A DNA stretch of 18,578 nucleotides from the NCBI GenBank assembly GCA_023428915.1, contig JAEYWL010000056.1, positions 1 through 18,578 of the forward strand, read 5' to 3'. Shown here piece after piece: positions 6,022-12,840 of the stretch; position 1 is the first letter of the stretch; each line of letters begins with the position of its first letter. The notes beneath the pieces are model-generated. The model ran no database searches. It had not been told where the DNA came from and saw nothing but the letters and a program-made list of their open reading frames with translations. The DNA is from Verrucomicrobiota bacterium (lineage in GTDB: Bacteria; Chlamydiota; Chlamydiia; Chlamydiales; JAEYWL01). The position numbers and the translations under genes were made by a program.

Positions 6022-6639
6022 TTAGTGGGCAACAGCTGTTTTATTTACCATGATTTTATTTTGCACATTATTGACTCCTTGAAGAGCCTTGACGCGGTTT
6101 TCAATTTTTGCTTTTAACGCGTCGTCGTTAACAACTCCAAAGAGCACTAAGTTGCCGTTGCAGTTTACAGCATCAATGCTATCAGCAAATGGTGCCATAG
6201 CTGGGTCAGCCACAATCACTTCTCTGACCTGGTTATGGAAATCGCGGTTTGTGCCAAAAAAGAAGTCATGCTTAACATCAGGGCCATTGCCGTGGTCTAG
6301 TACATTTCCATGTTCCATATCTACATTCACGTCAGAAGCGCTATGTCTGAATTCTGTCGTAGAGGGAGTGTCACTTGCATTGTTAGCGTCAGTGTTTACA
6401 GGTGCGTTCATAAATTCACCTGTTGAAGAGGTTGCAGAAGGTGCAGTAGTTTTGACATCTGTAGTGCTTTGCGGCATATCGGCAGAATTATGCATAGTTT
6501 GACCTTGCATAAACTCACCGGAGGAAGTTGTGGCGGCATTTGAATTAACGCTGGCATTGCTATCGGTCATTTGTGCATACATGCCGCCTGTAGTCAATAC
6601 TAATCCGAGTATTGCAGATAAGAAGAGTTTTCTATTCAT
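6022..6639 (-). CDS. secreted BON-domain protein with Ser/Thr-rich repeat linker
   Basis: This 205-aa exported protein has a signal peptide at 1-22 (MNRKLFLSAILGLVLTTGG, cleavage after MYA). A low-complexity Ser/Thr/Asn/Asp-rich linker follows (about 23-110). It contains three degenerate repeats, at 37-44 (TTSSGEFM), 70-77 (TSSTGEFM) and 91-98 (TPSTTEFR). The C-terminal part (about 128-200) is a BON domain with NGNLVLFGVVNDDALKAKIENRVKALQGVNNVQNKI. BON domains are typical of periplasmic or envelope proteins (OsmY-like) and are thought to contact membranes or peptidoglycan. The frame extends to 6663, but AGGAGG sits 6 nt before the ATG at 6639 and the signal peptide begins there. It appears monocistronic. 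Confidence 0.85.
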   Translation of the reverse strand: MNRKLFLSAILGLVLTTGGMYAQMTDSNASVNSNAATTSSGEFMQGQTMHNSADMPQSTTDVKTTAPSATSSTGEFMNAPVNTDANNASDTPSTTEFRHSASDVNVDMEHGNVLDHGNGPDVKHDFFFGTNRDFHNQVREVIVADPAMAPFADSIDAVNCNGNLVLFGVVNDDALKAKIENRVKALQGVNNVQNKIMVNKTAVAH

Positions 6640-6685
6640 ACAAAACCTCCTGGGAATGATCATATATGTAATCTTCCCATTTGGT

Positions 6686-6716
6686 ATTATACATCAGAAT
6701 TGAGTTAATTTAGCAA
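6686..6716 (-). promoter_or_regulatory. possible promoter of the BON-protein gene
   Basis: On the minus strand a perfect TATAAT (plus 6686-6691) lies 47 bp upstream of the start codon. The best -35 candidate, TTGCTA (plus 6711-6716), is 19 nt away, longer than ideal. Confidence 0.4.
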
Positions 6717-6778
6717 CTCGGCAAAATCAATTTTATCATAAGCTGCTTAACTACAATTCTTTGAGTTGAAGAATATTT

Positions 6779-9373
6779 TTATGTTAGCAGTTTAAAATTG
6801 ACCTCTTCATCTTTTAATACTAATTCTATCGCACTATTTGATTGGATTTTACCTTCAAGAATAGCACTGGCTAGCATGTTTGTTACTTTGGCCTGAATCA
6901 AACGTTTTAAGGGGCGTGCTCCAAAATAAGGATCATATCCTTCTTCGGCAAGATACTGTAAAACCGCCTTATCCCACGTAAGCACGATATCGCGCTCTTC
7001 CATGCGTTTAACGAGCTGGTTCATTTGAATTTCGACGATTTTGATCATATCTTCTTTCTTCAAGGGAAGGAAAGGCAGAATATCGTCAAGGCGATTGAGA
7101 AACTCAGGGCGGAAATATTGACGTAAAATAGGCTCAAGCAGGGCCATTAAGGCCTCTTTTGTAAAGCTGTCGCGGGATTTTTCGAGTTTTTCGAGCAGCA
7201 CATCCGAGCCAATATTGGAGGTCATAATAAAAAGGGCGTTTTTGCAATTTACAGTGCGTCCCTTGCTGTCGGTAATACGGCCATCGTCGAACACTTGCAG
7301 TAGAATATTAAATACATCGTGATTAGCCTTCTCGACTTCATCCAGCAGCACAACGGCATAAGGTCTTCTTCTTAGAGCCTCCGTCAATTGGCCTCCTTCA
7401 TCATATCCGACATAACCTGGAGGCGAGCCGATTAGCTTTGAGACGCTATGCTTTTCCATGTATTCGGACATGTCCAGCCGGATCAGGGCCTCTTCCTGGT
7501 TAAAGAGCTGAATAGCCAATGCTTTTGCCAGCTCTGTTTTACCCACCCCGGTAGGGCCTAAGAAAAGGAAAGCGCCGATTGGCCTATTAGGATCACTCAA
7601 GCCTGACCGCGAGCGTCTAATGGCTTCGCTGACAGCTGTAACAGCAAGGTCTTGTCCTACAACCCTTTTTTCCAGCTCTTTTTCCAAGTTAAGCAGCTTC
7701 AGAGCTTCTCCTTCGAGCATTTTTTGAACCGGAATGCCTGTCCACTTAGAAACAATATGGGCGATTAGATTTTCATCGACTTCTTCTTGAAGCAAGCGGT
7801 TGGGTTTATCCCGCAACTTCTCTTCGGCAGCTTCAACTTCTTGCTGCATCTTTGGCAGCACACTGTAGCGGATTTCGGCTACTTTATTGTAGTCCGCCTT
7901 TCTTTCCGCTTCTTCTTCCTGAAAGCGCAGCTGCTCCATTTTATTTTTCTTTTCTTTGACCTCCTGGATAATCTTTTTTTCCTGATTCCATTGCTCGCGC
8001 AAAACAGCAAGTTCTTCCTTAATTTGGGCAATGCGCGTTTCAAGTTTATCCGCCTCTGCTTTTGAGCTTTGGCTGCCTTCGCGTTTTAAAGCTTCTTGAT
8101 GGACGATTAGGCTGGAGAGTTCGCGTTCTTTTGTATCAATGGGAAGAGGGCGGCTTCCCAGCTGCATTCTAATCAGGCTGGCTGCCTCATCAATAAGGTC
8201 TATTGCTTTATCCGGCAGATGACGGTCAGTTATATAGCGATTGGATAAGAATACAGCAGCGTGCAGGGCTGATTCGGTAATTCTCACGCCGTGATAGATT
8301 TCGTAACGCTCTTTTAGTCCTCTCAAAATGGCAATAGTATCTTCCAGAGAAGGTTCCCGCACAATCACAGGTTGAAAGCGGCGTTCCAGCGCAGCGTCTT
8401 TTTCTATATATTTTTGATATTCATTCAGCGTAGTTGCTCCAATACAGTGTAAAGTGCCTCTCGCTAGCGCCGGTTTTAGCAGGTTGGCGGCATCCATGGC
8501 GCCCTCTGCAGCCCCTGCTCCCACCAGGGTGTGCACTTCGTCGACAAATAGAATTGTCTGCCCTTCGCTTTTTTCAACTTCTTCTAAAATCCCTTTTAAA
8601 CGCTCTTCAAATTCTCCGCGGAATTTTGTGCCGGCAATGAGCGAGCCCATATCTAAGGCAAACAGCTGTTTTTGTTTTAAAGAATCGGGTACATCTCCTG
8701 AAACGATACGCTGCGCCAATCCTTCAACGACCGCTGTTTTTCCGACACCGGGATCGCCGATCAGCATGGGGTTATTTTTGGTGCGGCGGCTAAGTACCTG
8801 TATGGTTCTCCTAATCTCTTCATCCCTGCCGATTACAGGGTCGAGCTTGCCATTTTTAGCTAAGCTGGTCAGGTTTTTACAAAATTTTTCGAGGGCTTGC
8901 AAACTAGCTTCAGCGGTAGGAGAATCCATATGACGATCACCTCTAATTTTTTTTATTATTGCTTCTACATCTTTTACGGTAGCTTTGCTTCTGCTTTTCC
9001 AATTTGAAAATGGCTCGCCGGCACTTTTCCAATAAGCTAGAAAAAAGTGGTCGCTGCTTATGTAAGTGTCTTTCCAGCTATCGGCAATGCCCTGCGCCTC
9101 TTGGATGCGCGCTTGTAAATTGCGCGCCGCAGCCGGTGCTTGCTCTGCACCAGCATAGGTAGGCAGCTTTGTCAAATGTGTTTCTACATCTCGTAATAAA
9201 CCCTTGCTGTCAACCTGCAATGAAGCAAGCAGGGTATTAAAGTATCCATCTGGCTCGGCTAAAAAAGCAGCTAATAAATGATTTTCAGTAACTTCAGTGT
9301 TTTTTCTTTTTTGGGCATCAGTAAAAGCTTGTTGAAGGCAACTTGCGGCTGCGTCTGTGAAACTTTGTCCCAT
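6779..9373 (-). CDS. clpB: ClpB disaggregase chaperone
   Basis: This 864-aa double AAA+ ATPase resolubilises aggregated proteins together with DnaK/DnaJ/GrpE. The N-terminal Clp repeat domain is at 1-145. The first ATPase module has Walker A GDPGVGKT (206-213), Walker B ILFVDE (274-279) and arginine-finger segment ERRFQP (about 330-335). A long charged coiled coil, the ClpB middle domain, spans about 410-530 and distinguishes it from ClpA/ClpC. The second module has Walker A GPTGVGKT (606-613), pore loop GYVG (653-656) and Walker B VVLLDEVE (674-681). The sensor-2 GARPLKR is near the C-terminus. No ClpP-docking IGL/F loop was seen. Length matches the family. GGAGGAG lies 6 nt before the ATG. 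A 28-bp element shared with the sth region lies directly upstream. No CIRCE operator is evident. Confidence 0.97.
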   Translation of the reverse strand: MGQSFTDAAASCLQQAFTDAQKRKNTEVTENHLLAAFLAEPDGYFNTLLASLQVDSKGLLRDVETHLTKLPTYAGAEQAPAAARNLQARIQEAQGIADSWKDTYISSDHFFLAYWKSAGEPFSNWKSRSKATVKDVEAIIKKIRGDRHMDSPTAEASLQALEKFCKNLTSLAKNGKLDPVIGRDEEIRRTIQVLSRRTKNNPMLIGDPGVGKTAVVEGLAQRIVSGDVPDSLKQKQLFALDMGSLIAGTKFRGEFEERLKGILEEVEKSEGQTILFVDEVHTLVGAGAAEGAMDAANLLKPALARGTLHCIGATTLNEYQKYIEKDAALERRFQPVIVREPSLEDTIAILRGLKERYEIYHGVRITESALHAAVFLSNRYITDRHLPDKAIDLIDEAASLIRMQLGSRPLPIDTKERELSSLIVHQEALKREGSQSSKAEADKLETRIAQIKEELAVLREQWNQEKKIIQEVKEKKNKMEQLRFQEEEAERKADYNKVAEIRYSVLPKMQQEVEAAEEKLRDKPNRLLQEEVDENLIAHIVSKWTGIPVQKMLEGEALKLLNLEKELEKRVVGQDLAVTAVSEAIRRSRSGLSDPNRPIGAFLFLGPTGVGKTELAKALAIQLFNQEEALIRLDMSEYMEKHSVSKLIGSPPGYVGYDEGGQLTEALRRRPYAVVLLDEVEKANHDVFNILLQVFDDGRITDSKGRTVNCKNALFIMTSNIGSDVLLEKLEKSRDSFTKEALMALLEPILRQYFRPEFLNRLDDILPFLPLKKEDMIKIVEIQMNQLVKRMEERDIVLTWDKAVLQYLAEEGYDPYFGARPLKRLIQAKVTNMLASAILEGKIQSNSAIELVLKDEEVNFKLLT

Positions 9374-9387
9374 AGGAAACTCCTCCG

Positions 9388-9415
9388 ACCCTTGGAAGGC
9401 AGCACTCAGGGTCTC
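9388..9415. promoter_or_regulatory. 28-bp element shared with the sth intergenic region (copy 2)
   Basis: This matches 4012-4039 at 25 of 28 positions, with mismatches at G/A, C/T and C/A. Here the flanks extend the outer pairing to GACCCT/AGGGTC (6 bp). It sits in the clpB-ispG divergent region, 15 bp from the clpB start, so it would lie in the clpB leader next to the ribosome-binding site. It is also about 10 bp upstream of the predicted ispG -35 box. Confidence 0.6.
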
Positions 9416-9424
9416 TGAGATGAT

Positions 9425-9453
9425 TTGAATAATTATGTCTTTTGCTTTATGCT
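9425..9453 (+). promoter_or_regulatory. possible ispG promoter
   Basis: TTGAAT (9425-9430), a 17-nt spacer and TATGCT (9448-9453) lie 35 bp before the ispG start codon. The boxes are moderate matches, followed by an AT-rich leader. Confidence 0.4.
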
Positions 9454-9487
9454 ACTCACTTAATAAATTAATTAATTTGGGCTTTTT

Positions 9488-11428
9488 ATGAAATATTGCA
9501 ATTCCATTTATCAAACAATTCGTAAAAAAACCCGCGAAGTCATGGTTGGCAACGTAGGGGTCGGCGGGAATAATCCCGTTAGAATCCAGTCAATGACAAC
9601 ATCGAACACCCGCGATGTGGAGGCGACGATTGAACAAATCGTTAAGCTTGCCGACTACGGCTGCGAGATTGCCCGAGTGACAGTGCAGGGAATGAAAGAA
9701 GCCGATGCTTGCGAAGAGATAAAAAATGGCCTGCTTCGCAAGGGGTATACTATTCCCTTAGTGGCTGATATCCACTTTTTTCCACCTGCTGCCATGAGAG
9801 TGGCTGATTTTGCTGACAAGGTCCGCATTAATCCCGGCAACTATGTGGATAAACGGGCAAGTTTTAAGGTAATTGAATATGACGATGCCTCTTATCAGGA
9901 AGAACTGGAGCGCATCGAAGAAAAATTTACTCCGCTTATCGAAAAATGCAAAAAAAATAAGCGCTCTATGCGGATTGGCACTAATCACGGTTCCCTTTCT
10001 GATCGTATTATGAACCGCTATGGCGATACGCCTGCAGGGATGGTTGAGTCCGCCCTGGAGTTTGCGAGAGTTTGCCGTAAAAATGATTATCACGACATTA
10101 TTTTTTCTATGAAATCCTCTAATCCGCAAGTGATGATTTTAGCATATCGCTTATTGGTAGCGGAAATGGAAAAGCTCGGCTGGGATTATCCTTTGCATTT
10201 AGGTGTAACGGAAGCGGGCGATGGCGAAGATGGACGTATAAAATCTGCCATGGGAATCGGGGCTTTGCTGCTGGATGGTATTGGCGATACAATCCGAGTC
10301 TCGCTGACTGAAGATCCCTGGTTTGAAATTGATCCTTGTAAACGCCTGGTCAGTTTTGGCGAGGCGTATTTGAATAAAGGGATTGCCCCTTTTGAGGAGG
10401 CCTGCCGCAATTTTGAAAAAATCGAACGCCGTTCTGTAGCCTTGCCTAAAACACTTTCACTGCATCGCGACGGTTCGGTTATTGTGAATGTATCTGAAAC
10501 CTCCCTAAAAGAAGATAGTATCTTTCATTCCTTGGATTGCTTAGATAATAATGGGCGTCTTAAACTTAAAGTAGCTACTCCTGATGCTTTATGTATTCAA
10601 GCATGGCCCTCGGATAAGGCTTCCCAAGAAAAATTGCAGCAGCTTCAGGAGCTTGGTGTAGGAATTTTTACCAAAGAGAATACTGCTTTTGCCGCCTCTA
10701 TAATTCCATTAAAAACTGCTTATCATGAAAGTGTTCAAAAAAAGCAGACCGAAAGGTTTCAGATTACTCTAAGTTCTAATGAAGGTGCCAAAGCTATTTT
10801 GGTGAACGAGTTGGATCAGTGGGAAGAGCTGTTAAGCTGTTGTCCGGGAGTCATCTTCTTTGCGCCAAATGAAAACAGGGTGCATAACAGCCGTAAGTTT
10901 TTTGAGTGGCTGCAGCAGCATAAACTTCAAATCCCCGTCATTTTGCAATTTGCCTATAACTGCTCAAAAGATGACCTGATTATCCAGGCCGGTGCTGAAT
11001 ATGGAGCTCTATTGACAGATGGTTTAGGAGAGGGTGTTTATTTAGAAGCGCCGTTTGATGTGCAGTTCTTGCGCAATCTAAGTTTCTCAATCCTGCAAGC
11101 CGCACGTATGCGTACCTTTAAAACCGATTTCATTTCCTGCCCAAGCTGTGGCCGCACATTATTCAATTTACAAGATGTCACAAAGCGCATCCAGCAACGG
11201 ACAGCCCATCTTCCGGGCGTGAAAATTGCCATCATGGGCTGCATTGTGAACGGACCTGGAGAAATGGCCGATGCCGATTTTGGTTATGTGGGCTCAAAGC
11301 CAGGTAAAATTGATCTATATGTCGGCAAAACTAAAATCGAGAGCGATATAGATTTCGCCGACGCTGACGAGCGCTTGGTGCAGCTCATAAAAGCCCATGG
11401 CAAGTGGCAGGACAAAGAATTAGAGTAA
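9488..11428 (+). CDS. ispG: (E)-4-hydroxy-3-methylbut-2-enyl-diphosphate synthase, long form
   Basis: This 646-aa iron-sulfur enzyme catalyses the penultimate step of the MEP isoprenoid pathway, converting MEcPP to HMBPP. The N-terminal TIM-barrel half is evident (NPVRIQSMTTSNTRDVEAT, then VADIHFFPPAAMRVAD, then KVRINPGNY). LGVTEAGDGEDGRIKSAMGIGALLLDGIGDTIRVSLT is also canonical. The C-terminal domain carries the cluster ligands C551 and C554 (SCPSCGRT), C585 and E592 (GCIVNGPGE); the Cys-to-Glu spacing of seven equals that known for the short enzyme. Between about 310 and 540 is an extra domain absent from E. coli (about 370 aa) but known in chlamydial and plant IspG. The start ATG has only a weak ribosome site (TTGGGC). 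It converges on the cobalamin adenosyltransferase gene 16 bp away. Confidence 0.96.
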   Translation: MKYCNSIYQTIRKKTREVMVGNVGVGGNNPVRIQSMTTSNTRDVEATIEQIVKLADYGCEIARVTVQGMKEADACEEIKNGLLRKGYTIPLVADIHFFPPAAMRVADFADKVRINPGNYVDKRASFKVIEYDDASYQEELERIEEKFTPLIEKCKKNKRSMRIGTNHGSLSDRIMNRYGDTPAGMVESALEFARVCRKNDYHDIIFSMKSSNPQVMILAYRLLVAEMEKLGWDYPLHLGVTEAGDGEDGRIKSAMGIGALLLDGIGDTIRVSLTEDPWFEIDPCKRLVSFGEAYLNKGIAPFEEACRNFEKIERRSVALPKTLSLHRDGSVIVNVSETSLKEDSIFHSLDCLDNNGRLKLKVATPDALCIQAWPSDKASQEKLQQLQELGVGIFTKENTAFAASIIPLKTAYHESVQKKQTERFQITLSSNEGAKAILVNELDQWEELLSCCPGVIFFAPNENRVHNSRKFFEWLQQHKLQIPVILQFAYNCSKDDLIIQAGAEYGALLTDGLGEGVYLEAPFDVQFLRNLSFSILQAARMRTFKTDFISCPSCGRTLFNLQDVTKRIQQRTAHLPGVKIAIMGCIVNGPGEMADADFGYVGSKPGKIDLYVGKTKIESDIDFADADERLVQLIKAHGKWQDKELE

Positions 11429-11444
11429 GTCATTCACTAGTTCT

Positions 11445-12026
11445 TTACGCCTTCACTTGCTTGTGATGCTCCCATAAGGTTTCTGGTACGCCTGTAAGAT
11501 GATTGACCATTCTAGAAACCATGAACAGGTAGTCGGAAAGCCGGTTTAAATAAATTAAAATAGCCTCCGGAACCTCTTCATTTTGATAGATAGGTATAAT
11601 TAAGCGCTCGGCTCTGCGGCAAATACTGCGGGCAAGATGCAGCATAGCTCCTGCCGGGTGTCCGCCAGGCAGGATAAAGGTTTTAAGCGGTTCCAGCTGC
11701 TCTTCGATCTGATCCATCCATTTTTCAAGCAATTCGACTTCCTCTTTATCGAAGCGCGTCTTTTGCAGCTTGCTTTTTTCGGCGGTAGTGAGGGGAGTTG
11801 CAAGTGCAGCGCCCAGGTCAAATAAGGCGTGCTGAATAATTTCAAGCTGTTCTCGATATGGGGCATATTTTGCTTCTAGGGGCAATTGAGATAACGCAGC
11901 GCCGATTGCACAATTACACTCATCAACAGTACCTAAACTGGCAACGAAAGGATTGTCTTTCGAGACTCTTTGTCCTGTAAACAGGGAAGTTTTGCCCTTA
12001 TCGCCAGTGCGTGTGTAGATTTTCAT
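11445..12026 (-). CDS. PduO-type ATP:cob(I)alamin adenosyltransferase
   Basis: This 193-aa enzyme transfers the 5'-deoxyadenosyl group of ATP to cob(I)alamin, making adenosylcobalamin. The N-terminal ATP-binding motif TRTGDKGKTSL is diagnostic of the PduO family. VDECNCAIGAAL, FILPGGHPAGAMLHLARSICRRAER (about 118-142) and YLNRLSDYLFMVSRMVNH (about 159-176) complete the helical bundle with its catalytic Arg and Asp positions. The length is usual. A strong site (GAGGAG) precedes the ATG by 6 nt. No cobalamin-dependent enzyme or B12 transporter lies nearby, so the partner reaction (for example methylmalonyl-CoA mutase or a class II ribonucleotide reductase) cannot be deduced from this window. 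Confidence 0.93.
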   Translation of the reverse strand: MKIYTRTGDKGKTSLFTGQRVSKDNPFVASLGTVDECNCAIGAALSQLPLEAKYAPYREQLEIIQHALFDLGAALATPLTTAEKSKLQKTRFDKEEVELLEKWMDQIEEQLEPLKTFILPGGHPAGAMLHLARSICRRAERLIIPIYQNEEVPEAILIYLNRLSDYLFMVSRMVNHLTGVPETLWEHHKQVKA

Positions 12027-12101
12027 AATGCCTCCTCTAGTTTTGTGACGAGGATACGAAGGAAGGGGGAAAAAGGCAAGCGAAAGGGACTTATCTTTTG
12101 G

Positions 12102-12377
12102 TTATTTGTTTTTTTTGAGTTCTTCGTTTTCTTTGGTTGTTTCTTCCAGACGAATTTGCAGCTCAATGAGTTTTTGCTCGAGCTCGGTGACTTTTTCTTG
12201 TTCCTGGAACATCTCTTTAGCAAGATGAGTGATAGATTGGTCTAATTGGGTATGAATACCCTCTTTCTCAAGCTGAAGGGCGATGATTTCCTTTTTAAGA
12301 AGATCATTTTCTTCATTTAGTTTAGAATTGATTAAAGAGATTAATTTTGTTTTGAATTGGTAAAATATATTAATCAT
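12102..12377 (-). CDS. small coiled-coil protein, unrecognised
   Basis: This 91-aa protein is nearly all predicted coiled coil. After a short hydrophobic/basic start (MINIFYQFKTKLISLI), regular heptads run from about residue 18 to the end. These are rich in Glu, Lys, Leu and Gln, for example NEENDLLKKEIIALQLEKEG and EQKLIELQIRLEETTKEN. No family is recognised; dimerisation or a scaffold role is inference. The ATG at 12377 has no Shine-Dalgarno and lies inside a 20-bp perfect palindrome. No other ATG, GTG or TTG occurs in the first 20 codons. Translation may therefore be leaderless, structure-controlled, or weak. The 43-bp gap to the upstream secreted-protein gene allows co-transcription. Confidence 0.6.
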   Translation of the reverse strand: MINIFYQFKTKLISLINSKLNEENDLLKKEIIALQLEKEGIHTQLDQSITHLAKEMFQEQEKVTELEQKLIELQIRLEETTKENEELKKNK

Positions 12378-12412
12378 ACAATTAATATTTTAATTAATTG
12401 TATGATTAATAT
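12367..12412. promoter_or_regulatory. 20-bp perfect AT-rich palindrome over a start codon
   Basis: The arm 12367-12386 is the exact reverse complement of 12393-12412, with a 6-nt loop. The arms are A/T except for a few C/G pairs (core AATCATACAATTAAT). The coiled-coil gene start (12375-12377) falls in one arm. On the minus strand the structure also follows the secreted Val/Pro-rich gene by 9 nt and precedes ATATTTT, so it could work as that gene's terminator, as a regulator site, or as an RNA hairpin hiding the start codon. Confidence 0.7.
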
Positions 12413-12420
12413 CAATATTT

Positions 12421-12774
12421 TTATATGCCATTTCGTTGTTTGCTATTTGGCTGAGCAGCGGCTAATTTGCAGCATTCGCATGGAAGAGGTCTTTTTTGAG
12501 TTTGGGAAAGAATAATCGGTTGCGGGTAATAAATGACTCGTTCACGAATAATTTCACGTTGCACGGGCACTTGTACAGGTACATACATAGGGGCCGGGAC
12601 TGCCGGAATCACCGGTACGGCAACAGGAACAGGGGCAAAGCAAGGTTCCGGGGTAAAGATCTGATTAAAAAAAGCGCCTACGTTAAAGGAAAGATGGCAT
12701 TTTGCTTGCGCCGGCTGGGTCAAGGCTAGTAATGTTAATATTGAGAGAAATAAAAAAGCTCTCTTGTGTTTCAT
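12421..12774 (-). CDS. secreted Val/Pro-rich cysteine-containing protein
   Basis: This 117-aa exported protein of unknown family has a signal peptide at 1-24 (MKHKRAFLFLSILTLLALTQ, cleavage after AQA). The mature part has a Val/Pro/Ala repeat tract at about 47-71 (VPVAVPVIPAVPAP, then VPVQVPVQ). A basic/acidic patch REIIRERV follows, then a Tyr/Pro stretch and a C-terminal CECC motif (C99, C101, C102). Together with C26 and C45 that makes five cysteines. This fits an envelope-associated, disulfide-linked protein, as is common in chlamydial outer envelopes, but that role is inferred. AGGAGA precedes the ATG with 7-8 nt spacing. Confidence 0.75.
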   Translation of the reverse strand: MKHKRAFLFLSILTLLALTQPAQAKCHLSFNVGAFFNQIFTPEPCFAPVPVAVPVIPAVPAPMYVPVQVPVQREIIRERVIYYPQPIILSQTQKRPLPCECCKLAAAQPNSKQRNGI

Positions 12775-12840
12775 ATATTATCTCCTAAAAAAATAAACAA
12801 ACGATATTAGTATTAAATAAAAGATATATTTAGGTCAAAA

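Noticed and set aside
6740..6780. Terminator for clpB
   Set aside because: ATTCTT/AAGAAT forms a weak 6-bp stem, but the T-run is on the plus-strand side, so it does not fit a minus-strand terminator.
7787..8933. Plus-strand open frames of 68-159 codons inside clpB
   Set aside because: They lie fully within the ClpB coding region, lack ribosome sites and have composition expected of antisense shadows.
9385..9415. Signal recognition particle RNA (GGAAGG-AGCA core)
   Set aside because: GGAAGGCAGCA recalls the SRP RNA tetraloop region, but the required flanking bulges and long helix are missing, and two short near-copies exist.
9388..9430. CIRCE (HrcA) operator upstream of clpB
   Set aside because: AGCACTC followed 9 nt later by GAG resembles half of CIRCE, but the second arm (GAGTGCTAA) is not there. 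The same region in the sth copy has AGCAATC, so the match is coincidental.
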